A DNA stretch of 64,000 nt from Pseudomonas akapageensis. GTDB taxonomy: Bacteria; Pseudomonadota; Gammaproteobacteria; Pseudomonadales; Pseudomonadaceae. The position numbers were made by a program, and so were the translations under genes. Below, one piece after another: positions 44,793 to 53,415 of this stretch. Under the pieces are notes generated by a model, which was given only the letters and a program-made list of their open reading frames with translations, made no database searches and had not been told where the DNA came from. The stretch spans positions 47,082 to 111,081 of the forward strand of contig NZ_VXCP01000004.1 of assembly GCF_011355085.1 (NCBI RefSeq), given 5' to 3'. The stretch's first letter is position 1. Every line of letters starts with the position of its first letter.

Positions 44793-46280
44793 ATGTCAAC
44801 GCATTTGGTTGTGCATAAGGGCGACACCACCAACAAACAGAACCCCGGGCCACAGCAACAGATCATTCTGCGCCTGGGCGTTTTCTTCGATGGCACCGGC
44901 AACAACCGGCTTAACAGCGAAAGCATGGCGGGATGTTTTGCCACCAGCGTCAATTTGCGGGACCAGGACGAGGACATTCGTGCGCACTGTGCGGCCCATG
45001 GATATGACGGCGAGGGCAGTTCGCCGGATAACAGCTATGGCAATGATGTGAGCAATGTGGCGCGGTTATATGAGTTGTACGAGGACCATGCGTATCTGCG
45101 ACTTGCTCCGGATGCTGGCCAGGCTTCCCTGAAGGTCTATCTCGAAGGCATTGGCACCAGTAGTGGCAAGGAAGATTCGCTCTATAGCCAAAGTACTGGC
45201 CTTGGCAACACGGGCGTGTTGGCACGCGTCGAGCAGAGCCCAGCGGCGTGCACGGAACAGATAAGGGTTCTACGTGACAACAACCCCAACGTCAGAATCC
45301 GCCGTATCGAATTCGATATCTTCGGCTTCAGTCGTGGCGCAGCGGCCGCCCGCCATTTCGCCAATGACTTACTCAAGGGCGCTCAAAGCCTGCTGGCCAA
45401 GGCGCTGCCGGCCGGTTCACCCGCACTGACCGACAACTTCGCCTGGTGCCCGCAGCAGGATATCGCCCTCAATTTTATCGGTCTGTTCGATACGGTGGCC
45501 GGCATCGTCGCGCCCTTACGAGGCGACCTCAGTCCCGCCAATGCAAGTAATCATGGGCTTGACCTACGCCTGGCGCCGGAGGTTGCGCGCAAAGTCGTAC
45601 AACTGGTGGCGCGCGACGAATACCGTCACAACTTCTCGCTGATCCGCACCGACGCCGATATCGTCCTGCCCGGCGCTCACTCGGACATTGGTGGCGGCTA
45701 CCTGCCCCAAGTTCGCGAAGAGCTGTTGCTGAGCAAGCCGGAGAGCAGTCTGGTTCACATTGCCGAACCGCCCGAGCGCACCAAGGTCTACCTGCGCACC
45801 CGGCGCCAGTTCGATCAACGCCTGGCGAAACTCCAGGCCAAGGGGGTGCAACTGGAACTGGTCACCTGGTCGGTCAACCAGCCCTACAACCGCAGGCACG
45901 ACCTGTTCGCCGAGAAGCGCGTTTATACCGCTATCCGCGGCGAGCGCGAGGTCTTCGGTCACCTGTCACTGGTTTACCTGCGGATCATGCGTGAACTGGG
46001 GATCAAGCATCAGGTTCCGTTCATGGCCGTACCCGAAACGCCAGCTTTCGCCCTTCCTGCAGAGTTGCAGCCTATTGCAGGCAAGCTGCAAGCCTATGTC
46101 CTAGGCAAAAACGCCAGCCTCGGTCTCAGCGAGATTGAAGAGTCTCTTCTGCAGCGCCGCTACATACATCTTTCCGCTCACTGGAATGCCGGCAAGGGCT
46201 GGAACAACAGTGCGCTCGATAGCATGTTCATCAATCGCCCCGCAGACAGCGGCCAACGCACGCTGCACCCCAATCAATAA
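44793..46280 (+). CDS. DUF2235 alpha/beta-hydrolase, Tle1-like lipase candidate
   Basis: 495 residues. The N-terminal GVFFDGTGNNR (29-39) and nucleophile elbow FGFSRGAAAARHF with S180 in GFSRG match DUF2235; the catalytic region continues with FIGLFDTVAG and LPGAHSDIGGGY. DUF2235 includes Tle1 phospholipases delivered by type VI secretion. No signal peptide is present, as expected for a T6SS cargo, but no vgrG, PAAR, hcp, adaptor or immunity gene lies nearby. AAGGA precedes the ATG. It may be an orphan effector or a housekeeping esterase; the sequence does not decide. Confidence 0.72.
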   Translation: MSTHLVVHKGDTTNKQNPGPQQQIILRLGVFFDGTGNNRLNSESMAGCFATSVNLRDQDEDIRAHCAAHGYDGEGSSPDNSYGNDVSNVARLYELYEDHAYLRLAPDAGQASLKVYLEGIGTSSGKEDSLYSQSTGLGNTGVLARVEQSPAACTEQIRVLRDNNPNVRIRRIEFDIFGFSRGAAAARHFANDLLKGAQSLLAKALPAGSPALTDNFAWCPQQDIALNFIGLFDTVAGIVAPLRGDLSPANASNHGLDLRLAPEVARKVVQLVARDEYRHNFSLIRTDADIVLPGAHSDIGGGYLPQVREELLLSKPESSLVHIAEPPERTKVYLRTRRQFDQRLAKLQAKGVQLELVTWSVNQPYNRRHDLFAEKRVYTAIRGEREVFGHLSLVYLRIMRELGIKHQVPFMAVPETPAFALPAELQPIAGKLQAYVLGKNASLGLSEIEESLLQRRYIHLSAHWNAGKGWNNSALDSMFINRPADSGQRTLHPNQ

Positions 46281-46355
46281 GCTCGGATGGGGGACGTCGT
46301 TGGGCCAAGCCCCCGACTTCAGTGCCGGGAACCTGCCTTTTTAACCAGGAGTCTC

Positions 46356-47291
46356 TTAAGCCATTACCTCATCACGCATCAGGCGCTGGCGCACGACTTC
46401 GACCAGTTTGTCGGGCTGGAACTTGGACAAGAAATCATCGCAGCCGACTTTTTTCACCATCGAGTCGTTGAAGCTACCCGACAACGACGTGTGCAATACC
46501 ACGTAAAGCCCACGCAGACGCGGGTCATTGCGGATCTCGGTGGTCAGGCGATAGCCATCCATCTCGGGCATCTCGGCATCCGTGAAAACCATGAGCAGCT
46601 TCTCGTCAAGGTCCTCGCCGGCATCGGCCCAGCCCTTGAGCATGCGCAGCGCCTTGAGACCATCACTGGCAACGTGCATCTTCACCCCGAGCTGGGACAA
46701 GGTCTCGCGCAATTGAGCCAGGGCTACCGTCGAATCATCGACCAACAGTACCTCACGCCCCCGGGCGCGCGACAGGATCGGATCGTCGAGCTTGTCCCTG
46801 GACACCTTGGCGCTGTAAGGCACGATTTCGGCGAGCACCTTTTCCACATCGATGATCTCGACCAACTGCTCGTCGACCTTGCTGATCGCGGTCAGGTAGT
46901 GCTGACGACCGGCGCTCGCCGGGGGTGGCATGATCGATTCCCAGTTCATGTTGACGATACGGTCGACCCCACCCACCAGGAATGCCTGCACCGAACGGTT
47001 GTATTCAGTCACGATAATGGTGCTGCCAGGCCCGGGCTCCAGCGGGCGCATGCCGATCGCCTGAGACAGGTCGATCACCGGCAGTGTCTGCCCGCGCAAG
47101 TTGACCACGCCGCAAACAAAGGCATGACGCTGCGGCATCAGCGTGAGCTTGGGCATCTGCAGGACTTCCTGCACCTTGAAGACGTTGATCGCAAAGAGCT
47201 GACGCCCCGCCAGGCGGAACATCAGGATCTCCAGTCGATTCTCACCCACCAGCTGCGTTCTTTGATCTACCGTGTCGAGAATGCCAGCCAT
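46356..47291 (-). CDS. cheV: CheV-type chemotaxis adaptor (CheW fused to receiver)
   Basis: 311 residues. CheW-like domain at about 15-160 (LEILMFRLAGRQLFAINVFKVQEVLQ, VVNLRGQTLPVIDLSQAIG) followed by a receiver domain with acidic pair VLLVDDS and phospho-acceptor Asp in VFTDAEMPEMDGY. CheV couples receptors to CheA and is tuned by phosphorylation. GGGAG six bases before the ATG at 47291 fixes the start; an earlier in-frame start at 47528 would add 79 residues unlike CheV. No other che genes are adjacent. Confidence 0.88.
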   Translation of the reverse strand: MAGILDTVDQRTQLVGENRLEILMFRLAGRQLFAINVFKVQEVLQMPKLTLMPQRHAFVCGVVNLRGQTLPVIDLSQAIGMRPLEPGPGSTIIVTEYNRSVQAFLVGGVDRIVNMNWESIMPPPASAGRQHYLTAISKVDEQLVEIIDVEKVLAEIVPYSAKVSRDKLDDPILSRARGREVLLVDDSTVALAQLRETLSQLGVKMHVASDGLKALRMLKGWADAGEDLDEKLLMVFTDAEMPEMDGYRLTTEIRNDPRLRGLYVVLHTSLSGSFNDSMVKKVGCDDFLSKFQPDKLVEVVRQRLMRDEVMA

Positions 47292-47832
47292 GAAGACTCC
47301 CGGGCCTGAGTTCAGAATGAAGTACGTAAACCCGTTATCGGCTGCACATTCGGGAGCTTGACCCCCATGAATAAATGCTTTCAATTCATTTGATGTCAAA
47401 TTAGCATCATGCTCTACTGCACTCCTCTTCCAACTCATTGCCAGGCTCCCGACCAATATTGGATCCAGATATTGATCAGGGAAACCCCTAGCGGCAACCG
47501 GGCCCGACCTGATATTCGCAATATCCAATAGCCATTAATGTGACGCCATTCTCAATGCATGAATGGAGTCAGGCTTTTGTTTGCGATCGCAGGATTGTGG
47601 CCGAACCGCACTACGACGTTCTGTGCCAGCACTTTTCATCCAGGGAATGAGCGCAATTGCGCGCGCTCGATCGCAACCCGACGTCCCCACAACATCAATG
47701 CGACAGCGTTTTTTTTTGCCCGATCAGAGCAATCAGAATCAGCCTACAGACATGAGCTAATGAGCAGCGATAACTTAATGCTGACTGGTAGCGACCACAC
47801 CCCCGGGTCGCACAATGCTCTGGAGCTCCAGC
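47292..47832. other. Intergenic region upstream of cheV
   Basis: 541 bases of lower GC than the surroundings, carrying the promoters of the divergent cheV and the 47.8 kb gene. Short open frames on both strands have poor codon use and no ribosome-binding site. A nine-T run lies near 47708 without a hairpin. No sigma-28 or sigma-54 consensus was found. Confidence 0.45.
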
Positions 47833-48294
47833 ATGCTGAATGACAAACCGCTTGCGCCTCCCCTTCATGAGTTCATGATCGACGCACAAATCATGCTGAG
47901 CCAATCTCAGGAATGCCTGCAGCATCTGGAGTTGATCGATAACGACCGCGATGCAAGCGAGTGCATGGTCGTCACTCTCAACACACTGGCCAAGCGGGCT
48001 CAAGCCTGCTCGCTGAATGCCATCGCCGGGTTCTGCCAACAAATCAATTTTCTCGTCAACCTGGCCGAGCCGTACGGCCGCTTGCAGGGCGATGGCCTCA
48101 AGGCGCTGAACAATTGCCTGACTTTGCTGGCCTGGCAACTGGAACTGATCGACCCCCGTACCGGCCAACTGGGTCTGGATGAAAGCGAACAGGTCGACCT
48201 GATCGGCGAACTGGCCTGCGCCCTGGGGGTCGATGATCTGCGACTGACAGGCGCTGCTCGCAAAACTTTCGCTCATACAAGCACTGGAGCCTGA
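47833..48294 (+). CDS. Hypothetical helical protein, possibly Hpt-like
   Basis: 153 residues, no signal peptide, no membrane segment. Predominantly helical, with long amphipathic stretches (LSQSQECLQHLELIDNDRDA; TLNTLAKRAQACSLNAIAGF). The size and helix pattern recall histidine-phosphotransfer or ChpA-type domains, but no HxxKG-type phosphorylatable histidine is present, so I do not assign that function. TGGAG lies eight bases before the ATG at 47833. It sits divergent from cheV and upstream of a two-component pair. Confidence 0.55.
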   Translation: MLNDKPLAPPLHEFMIDAQIMLSQSQECLQHLELIDNDRDASECMVVTLNTLAKRAQACSLNAIAGFCQQINFLVNLAEPYGRLQGDGLKALNNCLTLLAWQLELIDPRTGQLGLDESEQVDLIGELACALGVDDLRLTGAARKTFAHTSTGA

Positions 48295-48846
48295 CATCGG
48301 GCCGCGTAATTGTTGGACAACCCGTACTCTTTTGTACAACCCCTACACTTACGCCAAAAAACAATGCATTTCGGACAACTAAGCCTCCGTCCCTGCTGGC
48401 CAATTCCTGCAATAGACCCCCGCCATTAAGCTACAACTTAAAAAGTCGCTGGAAGTTATCCAGATTGCTGGCTGATTTTGTCCCTGGCTCTATCCCTCCA
48501 GAAAGTTCGATTGCAAAACCATTGATGGCGAACGGTTAACGGCCGAGTAAACTGGAACAATCGTCCCAGCAAAAAAAACTGACCGAGTCGACATTTATTA
48601 AGCCACGCGACCAATTGTTTTCGAAGTGATACCATATTCGACCTTTTGCCGGATGCGCTGCCGTGGATGACGCTCAGGAAGCTGCGTGTCGCTAACAGGC
48701 GTTAGTCCGAGCTTTATTAAAGCAGTGGACACCTGACAACTTGAATAGTGTTGTTAACGGCACTACCGAAACAATACCCTTACCCACACCGCCTTACAGA
48801 TGCCTCTAAGGTTTTCAAAAGCGAATATTCATTGGCTCCGCTCACT
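48295..48846. other. AT-rich intergenic region upstream of the two-component pair
   Basis: 552 bases without a credible gene; noticeably more AT-rich than the flanking coding DNA, with several A- and T-tracts (for example an eight-A run near 48573). It must carry the promoter of the histidine kinase gene. No REP element, GacA-type upstream site or terminator was recognised. Confidence 0.45.
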
Positions 48847-49737
48847 ATGTATGCCGGTTTCAAGATGCCCAAGCTGCTCCCCTTTGGCAGATCCCGTATG
48901 CGCTGGCTGCTCATGGCGCTCTGCATCGGCGCGACACTGGGCAATCTGACGCTTTTTTTCAACGCGTCAGCCATGCCTTTCAGCCTGCTTATCTTGAATC
49001 TGACAACGATGCTCGGTGTCGGCTGGCATTACTGTCAGTCGAGAAGCTCGATTGAACTGCTGCCCCAGGAACTTGCCGATCGCCTGCTGCAAGTCCAGGA
49101 GAACGAACGCCATCGCCTGAGCCGCGAACTGCACGACGACATCGGCCAATTGTTGACTGCCGCCAAACTCCAGGCCGACTGGATACAACGTCGCGTACCC
49201 GCGGAGCTTCAGGAGCACTGCACGAATCTGCGAACCACACTCGATGAAACCCTGACCAACGTCCGCGACGTCTCCGCGGTGCTCAATCCGCGCCAGCTGA
49301 CCAGCCTGGGTCTTGAAGCGAGTTTGCGCGCCCACCTGTTGCGCACGCTGGACAAATCGTCCGTTCACTGGAGCCTCGAGTGCCAGCAGCGCCTGGCCGG
49401 CATCCCCGAAGAAATGGCGGTTGCGGCCTTTCGCATCACTCAGGAAGCCGTCACCAATATGCTGCGCCACGCCCAGGCGAAAAATCTGCTGGTGCGCTTG
49501 CAGCGCCAGCAGGCCGGCCTCTCCCTGTTTATCTCGGACGATGGCCTGGGCTTCGCCCCGGCCACTCACCCAGGTCGCGAAGGGCAGCGCGGCATGGCCG
49601 GGATGCTCGAACGCGCAGCCTTGCTGGGCGGCAAATTGTCAGTCAAAAGCCTGCCCGGAAAGGGCACGCAAATCGAAGCACTTTTCCCCTGGGCACCTCG
49701 CTCCCTGGAACGAGCCAACATCAGTAAAGACCTATGA
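48847..49737 (+). CDS. NarL-type membrane histidine kinase
   Basis: 296 residues from ATG 48847; ATG 48865 is the alternative. Two N-terminal membrane helices (about 18-38 and 44-62) with almost no periplasmic loop, then a HisKA_3 domain with phosphorylated H96 in RLSRELHDDIGQLL and a HATPase with EEAVTNMLRHAQA-like N box (ITQEAVTNMLRHAQAK) and GLGF/GMAGM motifs. The lack of an extracellular sensor suggests intramembrane or cytoplasmic input. Its stop overlaps the response regulator start (ATGA). Confidence 0.85.
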   Translation: MYAGFKMPKLLPFGRSRMRWLLMALCIGATLGNLTLFFNASAMPFSLLILNLTTMLGVGWHYCQSRSSIELLPQELADRLLQVQENERHRLSRELHDDIGQLLTAAKLQADWIQRRVPAELQEHCTNLRTTLDETLTNVRDVSAVLNPRQLTSLGLEASLRAHLLRTLDKSSVHWSLECQQRLAGIPEEMAVAAFRITQEAVTNMLRHAQAKNLLVRLQRQQAGLSLFISDDGLGFAPATHPGREGQRGMAGMLERAALLGGKLSVKSLPGKGTQIEALFPWAPRSLERANISKDL

Positions 49738-50393
49738 TCTGCAATTTACTTCTGGTGGATGATCACTCATTGATCCGGGCCGGCGTGCGAGCCCTGGTCG
49801 CCGACATTCCAGGCTATGCCGTCATTGGTGAAGCCAGCGATGGGGCGCAGCTGCTCGAACTGGTGCAGCAAATCGAGCCTGACATCATCTTGCTGGACAT
49901 CTCCATGCGCACTACCGGCGGTATTGAAGCGCTGCAACGCTTGCAGACTGCCCGCCCGCAGAGCAAGGTGTTGATCCTGTCGATGCACACCGATCCGGAA
50001 CTGATCATGCAGGCACTCGAGCTGGGTGCCCACGGCTACCTGCTCAAGGACACCACCGCCACCGAGCTCGAACAAGCCCTCAGTGCCTTGCGCAACAACG
50101 AACGTTATCTCAGCCCGGCCATTGCCCATACGGTTATCAATCAAGCGCTGGTTCGCGCACAGGCAAGCAAGCCGGAGCCTGCAGACAACCACAACCTGAC
50201 TGCGCGCCAACTGGAAATCATGCGCCTGATCGTGCGGGGCAAGTCGACCCGGGAGATCGCCAACGGCCTGGGCCTGAGCATCAAGACCGTGGAAACCCAC
50301 CGTTCGCAAATCATGAAGCGGCTGCAGATTTACGATGTCGCGGGCCTGGTGCTTTTCGCGGTCAGGGAGCGCATCATCAGTCTCGACGATTGA
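49734..50393 (+). CDS. LuxR/NarL-type response regulator
   Basis: 219 residues. Receiver domain 1-125 with phospho-acceptor D55 in ILLDISMRTTGGIEAL, then a LuxR-type helix-turn-helix at about 150-210 (LTARQLEIMRLIVRGKSTREIANGLGLSIKTVETHRSQIMKRL). It overlaps the upstream kinase gene by four bases and is certainly its partner. Targets are unknown; the following GDP-mannose and glycosyltransferase genes are a plausible but unproven target set. Confidence 0.88.
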   Translation: MICNLLLVDDHSLIRAGVRALVADIPGYAVIGEASDGAQLLELVQQIEPDIILLDISMRTTGGIEALQRLQTARPQSKVLILSMHTDPELIMQALELGAHGYLLKDTTATELEQALSALRNNERYLSPAIAHTVINQALVRAQASKPEPADNHNLTARQLEIMRLIVRGKSTREIANGLGLSIKTVETHRSQIMKRLQIYDVAGLVLFAVRERIISLDD

Positions 50394-50431
50394 GCCAACC
50401 GGGTGCGCTACAAGCCTGGTTGAAGTTATAC

Positions 50432-50544
50432 CCTCGTTCCCACGCTCCGTGTGGGAATGCATCCTGCGACGCTCGGCGTCGCGTTTGTCCACATCGACGC
50501 TGGAGCGTCTGACACGGCATTCCCACGCAGAGCGTGGGAACGAG
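50432..50544. repeat. REPIN of the CTCGTTCCCACGC family (copy 3)
   Basis: Arms CTCGTTCCCACGCTCCGTG and CGCAGAGCGTGGGAACGAG with inner GCGACGCTCGGCGTCGC hairpin. Its right edge is only 17 bases before the start codon of the mannose-1-phosphate guanylyltransferase gene. Confidence 0.88.
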
Positions 50545-50561
50545 AAACAGGCTGCGCCCCT

Positions 50562-52022
50562 ATGAGCACCCTCATCCCCTGCATCATCGCCGGCGGCGCC
50601 GGCACCCGGCTCTGGCCAGTCTCGCGCGAAGCCATGCCCAAACCCTTCATGCGCTTGCCCGATGGCGAAAGCCTGTTGCAGAAAACCTTTGTCCGCGCCT
50701 GCGGACTCGAAGACGTGCAGCGGATCCTGACGGTAACCAACCGCGAGATGTGCTTCCGCACCCTGGATGACTATCGCCCGCTCAACCAGGCCGGCGTCGC
50801 CCTGGACTTCATCCTCGAGCCCTTCGGGCGCAATACCGCACCGGCGATTGCCGCAGCGGCGCTGCATGTGGCGCAGAAGTACGGCGAGGATGCGCAACTG
50901 CTGGTGTTGCCGGCCGATCACCTGATCCAGGACCTGGACGCCTTTGCCCAGGCCGTCGCCCGTGCGCGGAAGTTGGCCGAACAAGGCTGGCTGGTGACCT
51001 TCGGGCTGGTGCCCAGCCACCCCGAAACCGCTTTCGGCTACATCGAAAAAGGCCCGGCACTGGTGAACGGCGGCCACCGGGTCGCGCGCTTCGTCGAAAA
51101 GCCCGATTCAGCGACTGCGCAGGCCTGGGTCGATGGCGGCCTGCACCTGTGGAACGCCGGCATTTTCTGCATGCGTGTGGACAGTCTTGTGCAGCAATTT
51201 CAAATCCATGCGCCACAGGTACTCGGCGCTGTCGACAGCTGCCTGGAACGGAGCCGGTGCAAATCCGGTGACCAGGAGTTGCAACTGGAACTGGACCCTG
51301 AACACTTTGCCCTGGTGCCGGACATTTCCATCGATTACGCGATCATGGAACATTCCGAGCAGGTCGCAGTGGTTCCCTGCGAACTTGGCTGGAGCGACAT
51401 TGGTTCGTGGCAGGCGGTACGACAATTGTGTCCGGCCGACAGCCAGGGCAATCGTTGCACCGGCGAGACCGTATTGCATGACGTGAATAATTGTTACATC
51501 GACTCGACCCGCCTTGTCGCAGGCATTGGCCTGGACGACCTGATCATCGTCGACACGCCCGATGCACTGCTGATCGCCGACGCCAAGCGCAGCCAGGAAG
51601 TGCGCCTGATTGCCGGGCAACTCAAGCTCCAGGGCCATGATGCCTATCGTTCGCATCGGACCGTTTCCCGCCCATGGGGCACCTATACCGTGCTGGAAGA
51701 AGGTCTGCACTTCAAGATCAAGCGCATCACCGTTCGGCCCAACGCTTCGCTGTCGCTGCAGATGCACCACCACCGCAGCGAACACTGGATTGTAGTCAGT
51801 GGCATGGCCAGGGTCACCAATGGCGATGAAACCTTTCTGCTCAACGCCAACGAGTCGACCTTTATCAAGCCTGGCAGAGCGCACCGCCTGAGCAATCCCG
51901 GCGTCATCGACCTGATCATGATCGAAGTCCAGAGCGGCGAATACCTGGGCGAGGACGACATCGTACGCTTTACTGACATCTATGGGCGCGCTCCGAAATC
52001 CTCCACTGCGAAGCGCCCTTGA
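50562..52022 (+). CDS. Mannose-1-phosphate guanylyltransferase / mannose-6-phosphate isomerase
   Basis: 486 residues, type II bifunctional enzyme (AlgA/WbpW/PslB class). N-terminal GDP-mannose pyrophosphorylase with CIIAGGAGTRLWPVSREAMPK and VEKPD; C-terminal cupin isomerase with metal-binding QMHHHRSEHWIVVSG. It converts fructose-6-phosphate-derived mannose-6-P and mannose-1-P toward GDP-mannose for polysaccharides. ATG at 50562 begins the fold; earlier in-frame starts lie inside the REPIN. No clear Shine-Dalgarno is visible between REPIN and ATG. A glycosyltransferase gene follows. Confidence 0.88.
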   Translation: MSTLIPCIIAGGAGTRLWPVSREAMPKPFMRLPDGESLLQKTFVRACGLEDVQRILTVTNREMCFRTLDDYRPLNQAGVALDFILEPFGRNTAPAIAAAALHVAQKYGEDAQLLVLPADHLIQDLDAFAQAVARARKLAEQGWLVTFGLVPSHPETAFGYIEKGPALVNGGHRVARFVEKPDSATAQAWVDGGLHLWNAGIFCMRVDSLVQQFQIHAPQVLGAVDSCLERSRCKSGDQELQLELDPEHFALVPDISIDYAIMEHSEQVAVVPCELGWSDIGSWQAVRQLCPADSQGNRCTGETVLHDVNNCYIDSTRLVAGIGLDDLIIVDTPDALLIADAKRSQEVRLIAGQLKLQGHDAYRSHRTVSRPWGTYTVLEEGLHFKIKRITVRPNASLSLQMHHHRSEHWIVVSGMARVTNGDETFLLNANESTFIKPGRAHRLSNPGVIDLIMIEVQSGEYLGEDDIVRFTDIYGRAPKSSTAKRP

Positions 52023-52161
52023 TCGTCAGAAACTGCCAGTGAACGGCTACAGGCAATTCGCCATTTTTTTCGTGTTTTCCAGCGTGGAGGACGGAACAAG
52101 TCAAGGGTTTTTCACTCCAATCCTGTAAGCCCTCACTGCCTGGTGTATAGGGATCTCCGTC

Positions 52162-53415
52162 ATGCGAATACTGTGGACACTGCCCTACCTGCCCTGGCCG
52201 ACCACCAGTGGCGCGAGAACCCGACAATTTCATTTACTGCGCAGCATGTCCCGACGAGGCCACCAGATTACCCTGCTGGTGCATTCACGATGCCCCTTGA
52301 CCGAAGCGGCCCGACAGGCGCTTGAGCCCTGGCTCGAACGCCTGATTGTCGTGCGCAGACGCCCCCTCAAAAGCCCGCTGACCCTGTTGGCACTGCTCAA
52401 CCCGACATATCCGACACTGGCGAGCATCAACGGCCTGGCGCCGTGCTTGCGCCATGCATTCGAGCGTTTGCTGGAAGAAGACTGGGACGTCATTCAAATC
52501 GAACACAGCTACAGTTTTCAGCCCTTTGAACGTGCACTGCAAGCGTCCAGGCGCCCCTTCCTTTTGATAGAACACAATATCGAGTCGGCCAAGGGCATCA
52601 GCGCCGAGCGACTGCCGTTCTGGCTCACCCCCTTCACGACCTTCGATCGCTGGCGCTACCGACACTGGGAGGCACGGGTCTTCGCCCAGGCCAGTGAAGT
52701 CGTGGCAGTGACTCGGCGCGATGCCGAGTTCTTCAGCGAAATTACCGATCGCCACACTCATGTCGTGGTCAATGGCGTCGACTGCGCCCATTACCAGGAG
52801 ATCTGCCCGGCCTTGCGCAGCCAGCGGTTGCTGTTTGTCGGCAACTTCGAATACGGCCCGAATCTCGATGCCATCGAGTGGGCACTGGAAGAGATCCTGC
52901 CGCATGTCTGGATGAGCAACCCGGCGGTTCGCTTTGCGATTTGTGGCCACGCCTTGCCACCGGGCTGGAAGTTGCGCTGGAGCGATCCACGGATCGAATG
53001 GCAGAGCTTTTGCCCTGACCTGCGCGACCTGCAAGGTCACTCGGCGATCTTTTTCGCCCCCCTGCGCCATGGCGGCGGCTCGCGGCTCAAAGTGCTCGAA
53101 GCGATGGCCGCCGGGCTACCCGTGGTGACCACCAGCCAGGGCGTTTCCGGGCTGGATGTCGAGAACGGCATACACTATCTGGGCAGTGACGACGCGGCAG
53201 ACCTGGCCCTGTACATTACGCAAGCGCTTGCCCAGCCATTGCGCCTCAAGCAGCTCTCGGACGCGGCCCGCGACTTCGTACGCCGTGAACATGACTGGAG
53301 CGTGGCCGCCAATCAGTTGGAGAGCGTTTACGCGCGGTTGCTGAACAATACGCGCAACGCTTCTGCAACAGACTCGTCAGACTCCTCGGATGCCTATGAG
53401 GGATCAGCCGAGTAA
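52162..53415 (+). CDS. GT4-type glycosyltransferase
   Basis: 417 residues, GT-B fold. N-terminal MRILWTLPYLPWPTTSGARTRQFHLLR is the acceptor-domain start with the GG-like TSGAR loop; the C-terminal donor domain has LLFVGNFEYGPNLDA and the signature FFAPLRHGGGSRLKVLEAMAAGLPVVTT containing the EA pair (family 4). The C-terminal tail is Ser/Asp-rich. Placed 140 bases after the GDP-mannose gene, so mannosyl transfer to a surface glycan is possible. Acceptor unknown. Confidence 0.82.
   Translation: MRILWTLPYLPWPTTSGARTRQFHLLRSMSRRGHQITLLVHSRCPLTEAARQALEPWLERLIVVRRRPLKSPLTLLALLNPTYPTLASINGLAPCLRHAFERLLEEDWDVIQIEHSYSFQPFERALQASRRPFLLIEHNIESAKGISAERLPFWLTPFTTFDRWRYRHWEARVFAQASEVVAVTRRDAEFFSEITDRHTHVVVNGVDCAHYQEICPALRSQRLLFVGNFEYGPNLDAIEWALEEILPHVWMSNPAVRFAICGHALPPGWKLRWSDPRIEWQSFCPDLRDLQGHSAIFFAPLRHGGGSRLKVLEAMAAGLPVVTTSQGVSGLDVENGIHYLGSDDAADLALYITQALAQPLRLKQLSDAARDFVRREHDWSVAANQLESVYARLLNNTRNASATDSSDSSDAYEGSAE

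Noticed and set aside
44659..45051. Small open frame ahead of and overlapping the DUF2235 gene, possible immunity protein
   Set aside because: Most of it overlaps the effector reading frame in another phase, and it has no signal peptide, domain or ribosome-binding site.
46356..47528. Longer cheV product starting at 47528
   Set aside because: The extra 79 residues do not resemble any CheV start, while GGGAG precedes the ATG at 47291.
47559..47843. Open frame upstream of the 47.8 kb gene
   Set aside because: Starts without a ribosome site in AT-rich intergenic DNA, and its composition is unlike the local genes.
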